From Kumtagia yinganensis (GTDB taxonomy: Bacteria; Pseudomonadota; Alphaproteobacteria; Rhizobiales; Rhizobiaceae), in the NCBI RefSeq assembly GCF_040081985.1, contig NZ_JBEBMH010000003.1:124001-188000 (forward strand): a stretch of DNA of 64,000 nucleotides, given 5' to 3'. The stretch's first letter is position 1, and each line of letters begins with the position of its first letter. A model generated the notes under the pieces. The model saw nothing but the letters and a program-made list of their open reading frames with translations, was not told where the DNA came from and searched no databases. Shown piece by piece: positions 36,107 to 45,304 of the stretch. The position numbers and the translations under genes were made by a program.

Positions 36107-36403
36107 ACCGCCCTCCCAATCCCTCGGTCGCCGCGCCTCGGGTCGGATTTCCCTGCCGCCAACAAAGCACGGCTTGCCGGATAAATCAAGAACAAGACAG
36201 GAACAAATACGTCATGCAGATTGCAGCGAGTCGCGCGGACGCAACGACCGGGCGCGGAGCAGCTCGCTGGACCGATCGATGCGGTCGAATGTCGCGCGAT
36301 CACGAAGCCGAATTTGCGAACCATTTGCGGCGCCGAACGTTGGGCCACCGTTGCAACGTGCCGGTGGCGCGTATGCTGCCGGCATCACCGAAAGGAAGCT
36401 GTC
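36107..36403. other. Divergent intergenic region
   Basis: 297 bases between the starts of comM and the small secreted protein gene. It must contain both promoters. Frames through it lack ribosome sites and recognisable content. No repeat or operator was noted. Confidence 0.5.
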
Positions 36404-36712
36404 ATGAGAACGCAACTGCTCATAAGCGGTGCGCTGCTGGTCGCGCTTGCCGGCATCGCCAAGGCGGACGACCACCTGGTCCAGGCATTGGAGCATGGCC
36501 TCACCCTGGACAGCCAGCCGTTCCAGGAGAACAAGGCCGGCCGCAGCGGCGACCTCGCGCCGGGGCAAGGCAGCCCGTTTGCAGGCGAGGAAACCAAGAC
36601 GCCCGCGACGGACACAGAGGCTGCCAACGCTCATGCAAAGGTGAAGGAGCGGGAGCCGAAGTCGCCGCCGGCCTCCCATCGCGAGGGCGGGGCTAGCATG
36701 GCCAGACGGTAG
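36404..36712 (+). CDS. Small secreted hypothetical protein
   Basis: 102 residues from the ATG at 36404, with a strong AAGGAAG site five bases upstream. A clear signal peptide (MRTQLLISGALLVALAGIAKA-DD) is followed by a hydrophilic, proline/glutamate/lysine-rich mature part of about 80 residues that looks disordered. Periplasmic or released. No family recognised. It ends 36 bases before the convergent gshB. Confidence 0.75.
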   Translation: MRTQLLISGALLVALAGIAKADDHLVQALEHGLTLDSQPFQENKAGRSGDLAPGQGSPFAGEETKTPATDTEAANAHAKVKEREPKSPPASHREGGASMARR

Positions 36713-36748
36713 CGCGGGCGTCGCCCCGCTGCCCACGTCAGGCGCGGG

Positions 36749-37711
36749 TCAGGACAAAACCCGCGCTTGCTTCGCCCGCTTGTTCTCCACCGCATCCCAG
36801 AACAGCGCGGCGATATCGGCGCCGCCAAAACGCTTCACCTCGCGCACGCCGGTCGGCGAGGTCACGTTGATCTCCGTCATGTAATCGCCGATCACGTCGA
36901 TGCCGACGAGGATGAAACCGCGTTCCCTGAGCGAAGGGCCGATACGCGCGCAGATCTCGCGCTCGCGCTCCGTCAGCTCGGTCTTCTCGGCCCGGCCGCC
37001 GACATGCATGTTGGAGCGCGAGTCATGTTCGGCCGGCACGCGGTTGATGGCTCCGGCCACTTCACCGTCGATCAGGATGATGCGCTTGTCGCCCTTGCGC
37101 ACGTCCTTGAGGTAGCGCTGCACGATGAACGGTTCGCGGAACATCTGCGCGAACATTTCGAGCAGCGACGCCAGGTTGCGGTCGGCCTCGTGCAGGTGAA
37201 AGATGCCTGCGCCGCCATTGCCGTAAAGCGGCTTTACGATGATGTCGCCATGCTCCCTGCGGAAGGCCGCCACCTCCTGCGGATCCTTGGTGATCAGCGT
37301 TTCCGGCATCAGGTCCGGGAATTCGGTGACGAAGATCTTTTCGGGACTGTTGCGCACCCAGGCCGGGTCGTTGACCACCAGCGTATTCGGATGGATGCGC
37401 TCGAGGATATGCGTCGTGGTGATGTAGTTCATGTCGAAGGGCGGGTCCTGCCGCAGCAGGACGACGTCCATCTCCGACAGGTCGGTCCTGACCGGCTCAC
37501 CGAGCGAAAAATGGCTGCCCTTCTCGTCGCGCACGGTCATTTCCTCGACACGCGCAAAAACCTTCCCGCCGGCCAGCGTGAGCCGGTCGGGCGTATAGTG
37601 GAAAAGCGCGTGGCCGCGCCGCTGCGCCTCCAGCGAGAGCGCGAAAGTTGTGTCGCCGGCGATGTTCACCGTCGACACATGATCCATCTGGACGGCGATC
37701 TTGAGCGGCAT
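36749..37711 (-). CDS. gshB: Glutathione synthetase
   Basis: 320 residues from the ATG at 37711 (MPLKIAVQMDHVSTVNI), the normal length. Prokaryotic GshB features are visible: LLRQDPPFDMNYITTTHILERI, an ATP-grasp domain with IIVKPLYGNGGAGIFHL, and the metal/ATP end GFILVGIDVIGDYMTEINVTSPTGVREV. It joins gamma-glutamylcysteine and glycine in the cytoplasm, completing glutathione synthesis. gshA is not in the window. Confidence 0.97.
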   Translation of the reverse strand: MPLKIAVQMDHVSTVNIAGDTTFALSLEAQRRGHALFHYTPDRLTLAGGKVFARVEEMTVRDEKGSHFSLGEPVRTDLSEMDVVLLRQDPPFDMNYITTTHILERIHPNTLVVNDPAWVRNSPEKIFVTEFPDLMPETLITKDPQEVAAFRREHGDIIVKPLYGNGGAGIFHLHEADRNLASLLEMFAQMFREPFIVQRYLKDVRKGDKRIILIDGEVAGAINRVPAEHDSRSNMHVGGRAEKTELTEREREICARIGPSLRERGFILVGIDVIGDYMTEINVTSPTGVREVKRFGGADIAALFWDAVENKRAKQARVLS

Positions 37712-37845
37712 GAGGCCCTTCCGCGTTGCGTTGCCCGTTTCCGCACCGCATGTATCGCGTCCGGACCATCCTGCCAATCGGCCAGCCTACGGCCAACGCG
37801 GTCCAGGCCGGCGGCGGCCCGCCGATGCGAGACGCCGCCGAGAAA

Positions 37846-39102
37846 TCACTCGGCAGTCAGAAGCTTGAGGTCGATCGAATTGGCCATGGCGTCATACCCC
37901 GCCGCATTCGGATGGAGGTGGTCGCCTTTGTCGAATTCCTTTTTGATGTAGCCGGGCTTGGTGGGATCGACGACCACCTTGTCGAAATCGATGACACCGT
38001 CGAACTCGTTGCTGCTGCGGATGAATTCGTTGACGGCGAGCCGGATCTTCTCCTTCTCAGGCGTGTAATAGCCTTCGAACGGTGTCCCGGCGAAGGAATC
38101 GCCGAACGGCGTCAGCGTCGCGCCGATGATGCGCATGCCGTCCGCATGAGCACGCGCGATCAATTGCCGGTATCCGGCGATGATGTCGTCGGCCGTGGGC
38201 TCCGGATCGTGCAGCGCCAGCCCCGAACCCGGCCAGCCGATGTCGTTGATGCCCATCATCAGGACGACGGTGTCGGCGTTCGGCTGGTTGAGCACGTCGC
38301 GGTCAAAGCGCGCGAGCGCGTTGACACCCATGCGGTCGCTAAGCACCTTGGCTCCCGAAATGCCTTGATTGAGCACGGCGACCGGCGGGCCGCCCGCTTG
38401 CGCCAGCCGTTCGGCCAGCGTGTCCGGCCAGCGGTCGTTGCCGTCGACGGTCGAGCCGTCGCCATCGGTGATGGAATCGCCGAACAGCACGATGGCGCGG
38501 GCGTCATCCGGAGCCTCGACCATGATGCCCGTCAGGAAGGCGCGCTGCGTCTGCTTGGAATCGGCCTTCAGGTCCTCGTCCGCGACCTTGTTGCCGGCGG
38601 CGATGAAGGCGGTCTGGTGGCCGTCCCAATGCATCGTCGTCGTCGGCGCGCTTTCCGGGAAGAACAGGCTGACGGAGACCTCGGAGAGCGGTTCCACCTT
38701 CAGGTCGATGGGATCGCTGATCACCGGTGCGCCGGGCGGAATGGTGATCGACGGGCTGCCGCTGAAGGTCACGGCCTTGCCGGTCCCCGGCTGGATCGCG
38801 GCGCCATCCTTGGTCACGCCTATCTGCGCGGCGCCGATCTTCAGCGGCAGCTTGCCGTATTCGTTCGATACGATGATGCGGACCTTGTCGCCGCCGATGC
38901 TGACCCGTGCGACCTGCCTTATCGTATGGTTCCAGAGATTGGCCTGCATGCCGAGCGGCACGGCGAAATCGGCCTCCCAGGCCGGTTGGGCGCTGGCGGT
39001 CCAGGTGCCGATCCAGTCGTCGTTTTCCTGCGCGGTCGCCAAACCGACAAGCGATACCGCGAGTGCGGCGCCCGCCAGGGCGGTCGTCATCATCTTCCTC
39101 AT
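37846..39102 (-). CDS. Secreted SGNH/GDSL-family hydrolase
   Basis: 418 residues with a signal peptide (MRKMMTTALAGAALAVSLVG, cleaved after ATA-QE). An N-terminal beta-rich module (about 30-195) precedes the SGNH domain: block I S210 in LFGDSITDG, the block II glycine in NQGISG, block III N286 in MGINDIG, and block V D394/H397 in DHLHP. All four signature residues are present, so an active esterase, lipase or carbohydrate deacetylase in the periplasm is likely. Substrate not deducible. Divergent from the GT2 gene. Confidence 0.92.
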   Translation of the reverse strand: MRKMMTTALAGAALAVSLVGLATAQENDDWIGTWTASAQPAWEADFAVPLGMQANLWNHTIRQVARVSIGGDKVRIIVSNEYGKLPLKIGAAQIGVTKDGAAIQPGTGKAVTFSGSPSITIPPGAPVISDPIDLKVEPLSEVSVSLFFPESAPTTTMHWDGHQTAFIAAGNKVADEDLKADSKQTQRAFLTGIMVEAPDDARAIVLFGDSITDGDGSTVDGNDRWPDTLAERLAQAGGPPVAVLNQGISGAKVLSDRMGVNALARFDRDVLNQPNADTVVLMMGINDIGWPGSGLALHDPEPTADDIIAGYRQLIARAHADGMRIIGATLTPFGDSFAGTPFEGYYTPEKEKIRLAVNEFIRSSNEFDGVIDFDKVVVDPTKPGYIKKEFDKGDHLHPNAAGYDAMANSIDLKLLTAE

Positions 39103-39386
39103 GGTTTCCTCCAGGCGCGGAGCTGCGCCGATGCTTGGGTTAAGTCTTTGGTTATTGCCCCCGCAACGATGATGTCAGCCGGCGAAATCTTGTCAATTCG
39201 ACTTCGGCAGCAGAAAACCATGGCGGTGCTGACAAAAACCTGCCGCCACTCTCGACCGAAACGAAATGCGAAGTTGAGGCAAAGAATTAACAGGACGCCA
39301 ATCACTCTGTGTTTAGGTCCGATCCAACGGCAGAGGCGGTGAAGCCCGCCACGGCCGCATGTTGATCGGAAAGAGTGGAACACGCC

Positions 39387-40640
39387 ATGAATGCAGTCGC
39401 GGCAAAGCGGCGCGAAGATCACGCCGAGTTCGATGACCCGGCGGAACTGGAGCTGACCATCCTCATGCCGTGCCTGAACGAGGCCGAGACCCTCGCCATG
39501 TGCATCGGCAAGGCGCGCGCCTATCTGATCGGCGCAGGCATATCAGGCGAGGTGCTGATCGCCGACAATGGCAGCATCGATGGTTCGCAGGACATCGCCA
39601 GGGGCCTCGGCGCGCGTGTCGTCCCAGTTCCGCAGAAGGGTTACGGCGCCGCATTGCTCGGCGGGATCGCCGCGGCGCGGGGCCGTTTCATCATCATGGG
39701 CGATGCCGACGATTCCTACGATTTCAGCGCGCTCGACGCCTTCGTGACGCGGCTGCGCAACGGCGCCGAACTGGTGATGGGCAACCGTTTCCAGGGCGGC
39801 ATCGAGCCCGGCGCCATGCCGCCGCTGCATCGCTATCTCGGCAACCCGGTTCTCTCCTTCATCGGCCGCCTGTTCTTCCGGATCGGCGCCGGCGACTTCC
39901 ATTGCGGGCTGCGCGGCTTCAATGCCGCGCGCATCCGCGAACTCGACCTGCGCACGACCGGCATGGAGTTCGCCAGCGAAATGGTGGTGCGCAGCGCGCT
40001 GGCCGGCCTGCGCATCGAGGAAGTGCCCACCACGCTGAAGCCGGACGGGCGCAGCCGCCCGCCGCACCTGCGCACCTGGCGCGACGGCTGGCGGCATCTC
40101 AAATTCCTGCTGATGTACAATCCGCGCTGGCTGTTCGTCATTCCGGGGCTCAGCCTGTGCGGCCTCGGCGTGGTGCTGGCGGCGGTGCTCTTCTTCGGGC
40201 CGCTGCAGCTCAACAGCACGATGGAGCTCGACCTCAACACCTTCCTGGCGGCCTGCTTCATGATCGTCACCGGCGTCCAGCTCGTCAGCTTCGGCGTGCT
40301 GTCGCGTTACTATGCCGACCTCACCGGCATCCTGCCGAGGACGCCGTGGTCCGACTGGCTGATGCGATCGATCAGCACGGACCGGCTGGCGCTCGACGCC
40401 GCCATCTGTTTCTTCGCCGGCGCCGGCTTCTTCGTCTACGCGCTGATCTCCTGGGGCAAGCTTAGCTTCGGGCCGCTGTTCGATTCGGAAATACCACGCA
40501 TCGTCGTGCTGGGTCTTACCCTTATCGTCATAGGGCTGCAGGGGTTCTTCTCGGCCTTCCTGCTTGGCGTTCTGGAGATCCCGGTGGTCCGCGACAAGCT
40601 TGCGCCGGTACTGAAGCGTCAGACCGCGCAGGGGGTCTGA
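39387..40640 (+). CDS. Membrane-anchored family 2 glycosyltransferase, DPM/GtrB-like
   Basis: 417 residues. GT-A domain: LTILMPCLNEAETLAMCIG, then VLIADNGSIDGS and the metal-binding DxD in MGDADDSYDF. At least four membrane segments follow after residue 250. This matches polyprenyl-phosphate sugar transferases, which load a sugar from a nucleotide donor onto the lipid carrier at the cytoplasmic face. Start at 39387 preferred over a GTG at 39375. The GtrA gene overlaps its stop by one base and a GT-C-like gene follows, a classical three-part envelope glycosylation set. Confidence 0.93.
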   Translation: MNAVAAKRREDHAEFDDPAELELTILMPCLNEAETLAMCIGKARAYLIGAGISGEVLIADNGSIDGSQDIARGLGARVVPVPQKGYGAALLGGIAAARGRFIIMGDADDSYDFSALDAFVTRLRNGAELVMGNRFQGGIEPGAMPPLHRYLGNPVLSFIGRLFFRIGAGDFHCGLRGFNAARIRELDLRTTGMEFASEMVVRSALAGLRIEEVPTTLKPDGRSRPPHLRTWRDGWRHLKFLLMYNPRWLFVIPGLSLCGLGVVLAAVLFFGPLQLNSTMELDLNTFLAACFMIVTGVQLVSFGVLSRYYADLTGILPRTPWSDWLMRSISTDRLALDAAICFFAGAGFFVYALISWGKLSFGPLFDSEIPRIVVLGLTLIVIGLQGFFSAFLLGVLEIPVVRDKLAPVLKRQTAQGV

Positions 40641-41044
40641 TGGACATGCTGCGCTCCGCGCTCCGCTTCAGGCTGGTGCGTTTCGTCACCGTCGGGGTGG
40701 GCGCGGCGGCGCTGCTGTTCGCTCTGTCCTATCTGTTCGTGCGCCTCGGCATGTCGCCATTCACGGGCAGCATCGCCGCCTACGCGATCGCGTTTGCCGT
40801 CGCCTATACCTGCCAGCATGGCTGGACTTTTGGCGGCAAGCACGATCATTCGCACGCTTTGCCGCGCTATCTCGCCGTCCAGCTCGGCTGCGCGCTGATC
40901 TCCGGCCTCGTCGCGCATGTCGCCGTCGAGCGGTTCGGCGCATCGCCGCTTGCCATGTCGATAGCGGTCACCGTGGTCGCCAGCGCGGCAAGTTACGTCC
41001 TGTCGACAGTCTGGGTATTTCCCAGCCGGGCAGATCGTCGTTGA
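40640..41044 (+). CDS. GtrA-family membrane protein
   Basis: 134 residues with four membrane segments, the usual size. The GtrA pattern is seen in LVRFVTVGVGAAALLFALSYL, the middle AYAIAFAVAYTCQHGWTFGG and the last AASYVLSTVWVFPS. Presumed flippase for lipid-linked sugars made by the coupled GT2 enzyme. Its ATG shares one base with the GT2 stop (TGATG), so the two are translationally coupled. Confidence 0.93.
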   Translation: MDMLRSALRFRLVRFVTVGVGAAALLFALSYLFVRLGMSPFTGSIAAYAIAFAVAYTCQHGWTFGGKHDHSHALPRYLAVQLGCALISGLVAHVAVERFGASPLAMSIAVTVVASAASYVLSTVWVFPSRADRR

Positions 41045-41133
41045 TTATTCAGAGGGGCAGGCTGTCGCGCTTTACGGAATCTTGAAGCGAAAACGTTAGC
41101 ACTCGAGCCCGGAGCACCAGTCAGGAACATTGC

Positions 41134-42939
41134 ATGGTGAACGCCACGACGCTCGCCGCCGCGCGACCATCACGCCTCGAAGGCTGGAAGGCCGACCTGG
41201 GGGCGAGCCTGCTCGTCGCGTTGCTGCTGGTCCTGGTGCAGGCGGCGAACGGCTTCCCTACGCTGTTCGATTCCGCCGGCGACAATGACGGCATGATGCG
41301 GCTGGCGCAGATCCGCGACTGGCTGGACGGGCAACCGTGGTTCGACCTGCATCAATACCGCATGGGGCCGGAAGGCGGCTTCGTCATGCACTGGTCGCGA
41401 ATCGTCGATGCGCCGGTCGGCGCGATCATGCTGGCGGTGGCGGGGCTGACCGGCAGCATGGCTACCGGCGAGATGGCGGCTGAAATCGTCTGGCCGGCGC
41501 TGCTCAGCGTTGCAGCGCTCTTCCTGCTGGTGCGGGCGTCGCGGCTGCTCGCCGGTCCCGACACGATGCTGCCGGCGCTGGTGATCGGCGCCATCACGCT
41601 CAACGCCATGGGGCTGTTCACCGCCCGGGCGCTCGACCACCACAATCTGCAGCTCGTGCTCGCGCTTGGCATGGTGACGCTGCTCATCGCGCCGGGGTGG
41701 CGCAGGGCGGCCGGCAGCGGAGTCTGCGCGGCCGTCATGCTGGCGGTCGGTATGGAGACCGCGCCCTATGTCGCCGTGGCGGGAGCCTGCACGGCGGCCA
41801 CGCTCCTGTTCACGCAGGAGAGATATGCGAGCACTGCGACGGGCTTCGGCCTGGGTTTCGCCGGCGCCGCGGTCGTCCTGCTTGTCGTCACCGTGCCGCC
41901 ATCGTCGTGGTGGATCGCGCAATGCGACGCCTATTCGGCGCGGCTTGGCGTGATTGCCGTTCTCGGCGGCCTTGGTCTCGCGGCGACAACGGCAGTCACT
42001 GTTTCGAAAGGGATTCCGGCGCGGCTTGCCGGCCTTGCGGTGTTGGGACTGGCGGTAGGCGTCACCGCGATCCTGCTTGCGCCGCAATGTTTTGGCGATC
42101 CCTATGCCGATCTCGACCAGAGGATGCGCGATTTCTGGCTGAACTCGGTCAGCGAGGCGCAGCCCTTGTGGCGCATCGTCGAACTGCAGCCGGCGAACAT
42201 CGCCCAGAACTACGTTACGCCTCTGATCGCCATGGGCGTGCTTTTCACGATGATCCGGCGTGGCGGCGGGCGGCGGGCCGAATTCATGCTGCTGGCTTTC
42301 CTGGCCGCGGCGACGGCGGTCAGCGTCTGGCAGATACGCGGCACCAGCTTTTCCCTGCCTTTCGCCATTATCCCGTTGGCTGCGCTGGTCGCTGCCGCGC
42401 GACGCGAGGCGCAGCAGCGCACGGCGAAGGCGACCCTCAAGATGGTCGGTGCCTGGCTGGTCTCGTTGACGCTGGTGTGGGGCACCGGATCGAATGCGAT
42501 CGCCAATGTGATCGCACCGAAACGCAACGCCATCGCTCAAGCCGGGGAAGGCGGCAAATCGAGCTGCACGGCCGATGCCACCTATGCCTTGTTGGCCAAG
42601 CAGCCGCCGACCACGGTGCTGGTGATCTCCAACCTCGGCGCGCCAATGATCGCCACGACACCGCATCGTGTGCTTGCCGGTCCCTATCATCGCAACAATG
42701 CGGGCAATGTCGCAGTGCTCGACGCCTTCATGGCGACGCCCGAGGAGGCACGCACTGTCATGCGGCGGGAAAAGATCGGCCTGCTCGCCTTCTGTCCGGG
42801 CAATGACGAGACCGGCTCGCTTGTTGACTGGGCGCCAAATGGCCTGATGGCGGAGATCGTCAACGGAAATCCGCCGTCCTGGCTGGAGCCGATCCCCGAG
42901 ACGCTGGGCCAGCCGCTCGTCCTCTATCGTGTCCACTAA
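41134..42939 (+). CDS. Polytopic GT-C/STT3-like membrane protein
   Basis: 601 residues with about twelve hydrophobic segments. The first periplasmic loop contains an acidic motif (SAGDNDGMMRLAQIRDWLDG) followed by a tryptophan/arginine region (MHWSRIVDAPVG), a layout like the catalytic loop of STT3/PglB and other GT-C transferases. The C-terminal 130 residues form a soluble periplasmic domain with cysteines. AGGA lies eight bases ahead of the ATG. After GT2 and GtrA, the likely role is transfer of the lipid-linked sugar to an envelope acceptor (lipid, glycan or protein). The assignment to GT-C rests on layout, not on strong sequence motifs. Confidence 0.75.
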   Translation: MVNATTLAAARPSRLEGWKADLGASLLVALLLVLVQAANGFPTLFDSAGDNDGMMRLAQIRDWLDGQPWFDLHQYRMGPEGGFVMHWSRIVDAPVGAIMLAVAGLTGSMATGEMAAEIVWPALLSVAALFLLVRASRLLAGPDTMLPALVIGAITLNAMGLFTARALDHHNLQLVLALGMVTLLIAPGWRRAAGSGVCAAVMLAVGMETAPYVAVAGACTAATLLFTQERYASTATGFGLGFAGAAVVLLVVTVPPSSWWIAQCDAYSARLGVIAVLGGLGLAATTAVTVSKGIPARLAGLAVLGLAVGVTAILLAPQCFGDPYADLDQRMRDFWLNSVSEAQPLWRIVELQPANIAQNYVTPLIAMGVLFTMIRRGGGRRAEFMLLAFLAAATAVSVWQIRGTSFSLPFAIIPLAALVAAARREAQQRTAKATLKMVGAWLVSLTLVWGTGSNAIANVIAPKRNAIAQAGEGGKSSCTADATYALLAKQPPTTVLVISNLGAPMIATTPHRVLAGPYHRNNAGNVAVLDAFMATPEEARTVMRREKIGLLAFCPGNDETGSLVDWAPNGLMAEIVNGNPPSWLEPIPETLGQPLVLYRVH

Positions 42940-43056
42940 CACGGAATCCCCAGCGCCCGGAGCGCGACTGGGCAATAGGGCAGGAACGAAAATACCTTTC
43001 ATCAAGCTTTTGCTGGCACTGTCGCGCCGCAACAAGTGCGTGCGACAGGAATTTTG

Positions 43057-44403
43057 ATGCAGCCGTCCTTCGCCCAGGCCCCGGACCGCAGCGAAGGCGC
43101 CGATCTGGCCTTCACCGATCCCTTGACCGGGCTTGGCAACCACCGGCGCTTCTTCGGAAAGATCGACCGGCTGATCGGCGACAGGGCCGACGACCCGGCG
43201 CCGTTCGCCGTCTGCATTCTCGATCTCGACGGTTTCAGGCCGATCAACGACCTGTTCGGCCGCAAGGCCGGCGACGAGATACTTGCCCAGGTGGCGATGC
43301 GGCTGCGCGCGGCGACCGATGCCGGCTCGACGGTGGCGCGCGTCGGCTCGGACGAATTCGCCTTCCTTTATCCGATGGTCTTCTCCGAGGAAGCCGCGGC
43401 CGAGCGTGCGCGCATGCTGATCGAGATCCTTTCAGCCCCCTACGACGTCGGCGACCGCACCGCACGGCTTTCCGCTTCGGTGGGATGTTCGCTGTTCTTT
43501 TCCGGCGAAGAGACGACGGAAATCCTCGTCGACAAGGCCGAGACCGCGCTCTACCTCGCCAAGCGTTCGGGCCGCGGCAAGGTGATCGTCTACACCAGCG
43601 AGATGGAGGCTGCCGCCAAGCGCGTCACCCATATCGAACAGGCATTACGCCGCGCCGTTTCGGCGGGCGAGGTGGAACCACATTTCCAGCCGATCATCGA
43701 TCTCGCGACCCGGCGGATCCGAGGCTTCGAGACCCTGGCGCGCTGGACCGACCGCGATCTCGGCGTGGTGTCGCCGGGCGTCTTCATCCCGATCGCCGAG
43801 GAGCGCGGCATCATCGGTCCTCTCTCGCAACTCGTCCTGCGCAAGGCGGCGGAAGCGGCGCGCAACTGGCCGACCGATCTCTTCCTCTCCTTCAACCTCT
43901 CGCCCTCACAACTGGTCGACCAGAACACCGGGCTGCATATTCTTGCCATCCTCGATCGCACGGGCTTCAACCCGCGCCGGCTGGAGATCGAGATTACGGA
44001 GACCGGGCTGATGAACGACCCGGTGTCGGCCGCCAAGATCATCACGGATCTGCGGCGCTGCGGCATGCGCATATCGCTTGACGATTTCGGCACCGGCCTG
44101 TCGTCGCTCGGGCGGTTGCGTGAATTCCATTTCGACAAGCTGAAAATCGACCGCAGCTTCGTCGCCTCCATCCTCGACGACCGGCCGTCGGAGCACATCA
44201 TCCGCGCCATCCTTTCAATGTGCGAGGGGCTCGGCATGGAAGCGGTGGCGGAAGGCATCGAGAAGGAGGGGCAAGCGGCGCGGCTCACCGAATTCGGCTG
44301 CCAGGGCGGCCAGGGGTACCTTTTCGGCCGCCCCGCCAGCGCCGAGACGACGCTCGGCGTCCTGCGCGATTCAGTCCGGGGCGCCGCGTCCACCTCCACG
44401 TGA
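43057..44403 (+). CDS. GGDEF-EAL c-di-GMP turnover protein
   Basis: 448 residues from the ATG at 43057 with AGGA six bases upstream; no membrane segment and no extra sensor domain. The GGDEF domain (about 15-180) has the degenerate signature RVGSDEFAFL and no RxxD inhibitory site. The EAL domain (about 190-435) keeps its key residues: ETL in GFETLARW, N in FNLSPSQL, E in EITETGL, DD in LDDFGTG, K in DKLKIDRSF and the EGIEKEGQ and QGYLFGRP segments. The protein should therefore hydrolyse c-di-GMP; synthesis is doubtful. It lies downstream of the glycosylation genes but with its own 117-base gap. Confidence 0.93.
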   Translation: MQPSFAQAPDRSEGADLAFTDPLTGLGNHRRFFGKIDRLIGDRADDPAPFAVCILDLDGFRPINDLFGRKAGDEILAQVAMRLRAATDAGSTVARVGSDEFAFLYPMVFSEEAAAERARMLIEILSAPYDVGDRTARLSASVGCSLFFSGEETTEILVDKAETALYLAKRSGRGKVIVYTSEMEAAAKRVTHIEQALRRAVSAGEVEPHFQPIIDLATRRIRGFETLARWTDRDLGVVSPGVFIPIAEERGIIGPLSQLVLRKAAEAARNWPTDLFLSFNLSPSQLVDQNTGLHILAILDRTGFNPRRLEIEITETGLMNDPVSAAKIITDLRRCGMRISLDDFGTGLSSLGRLREFHFDKLKIDRSFVASILDDRPSEHIIRAILSMCEGLGMEAVAEGIEKEGQAARLTEFGCQGGQGYLFGRPASAETTLGVLRDSVRGAASTST

Positions 44404-44536
44404 ACAGCCGTCATGAGCAGATTCGCCGGCGGGTGACGCAAGACGGCGAAAATTCCGGAAAATTTCTGTCGCGCCGGGCGCCTGCGCGGTCTATTGGTTG
44501 GCCCCCGCATTTTTTTCCAGCCTCAAGAGTATTTCC

Positions 44537-45304
44537 ATGTCGCATCCGGCCCGATACGCCGATCTCGAGGGAGCGGCCGTGCTGATCACCGGCGGCGGTT
44601 CCGGCATCGGCGCAGCGCTTACCGAAAGTTTCGTGGCGCAGGGAGCGAAGGTCGCCTTTATCGACATTGCGGACGGTCCAAGCGAGGCTTTGCGCGACCG
44701 CATCGGCAAGACCTACGGCTCGACGCCGCTGTTCATCCGCTGCGATCTGCGCGACATCGGGGCGTTGCACGACGCAGTGAGGCAAGCCGAGACAGCGCAT
44801 GGCGCGGCGACCGTGCTGATCAACAATGCCGCTTTCGATGAGCGGCATGACGTCGCCGACGTGACCGTCGACTATTGGGACACCAACCAGTCGATCAATC
44901 TGCGCCCCCACTTCTTCACCGCCCAGGCGGTGACGCCGGGGATGCGGGCGGCGGGACGCGGCTCGATCATCAACTTCACCTCCACCTCCTTCCTCATCAA
45001 CCACCCCGACATGCCGTCCTATACGGCCGCGAAGGCCGGCATCATCGGCCTCACCAAGGGGCTCGCGGGAAAACTCGGCCCCTGGAACATCCGCGTCAAC
45101 GCGGTGGCGCCGGGCTGGGTCATCACCGAGCGCCAGCGCAGCCTGTGGGTGACCGACGAGGCACTGGCCGCGCATGTCGCGCGCCAGTGCATCCGCGAGG
45201 TGATGAAACCGGAGGACATGGTCGGCCCTTGCCTGTTCCTCGCCTCCGAAGCGTCGCGCATGCTGACGGCCCAGACCATGATCGTCGACGGCGGTTTCCT
45301 GTGA
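44537..45304 (+). CDS. SDR-family sugar dehydrogenase
   Basis: 255 residues. Classical SDR: the NAD(P) loop TGGGSGIG, then the NNAA motif (LINNAAF), catalytic serine in INFTSTSFL, and YTAAK with the catalytic tyrosine and lysine. The C-terminus MIVDGGFL is typical. Start at 44537 (MSHPARYADL). The stop overlaps the GTG of dgoK by four bases, and dgoA follows, so the enzyme probably oxidises D-galactose or a related aldose to the lactone in the DeLey-Doudoroff pathway. Substrate inferred from context. Confidence 0.9.
   Translation: MSHPARYADLEGAAVLITGGGSGIGAALTESFVAQGAKVAFIDIADGPSEALRDRIGKTYGSTPLFIRCDLRDIGALHDAVRQAETAHGAATVLINNAAFDERHDVADVTVDYWDTNQSINLRPHFFTAQAVTPGMRAAGRGSIINFTSTSFLINHPDMPSYTAAKAGIIGLTKGLAGKLGPWNIRVNAVAPGWVITERQRSLWVTDEALAAHVARQCIREVMKPEDMVGPCLFLASEASRMLTAQTMIVDGGFL

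Noticed and set aside
41170..43143. 657-codon minus-strand frame
   Set aside because: Opposite the polytopic membrane protein; very rich in R, H, Q and D, without domains.
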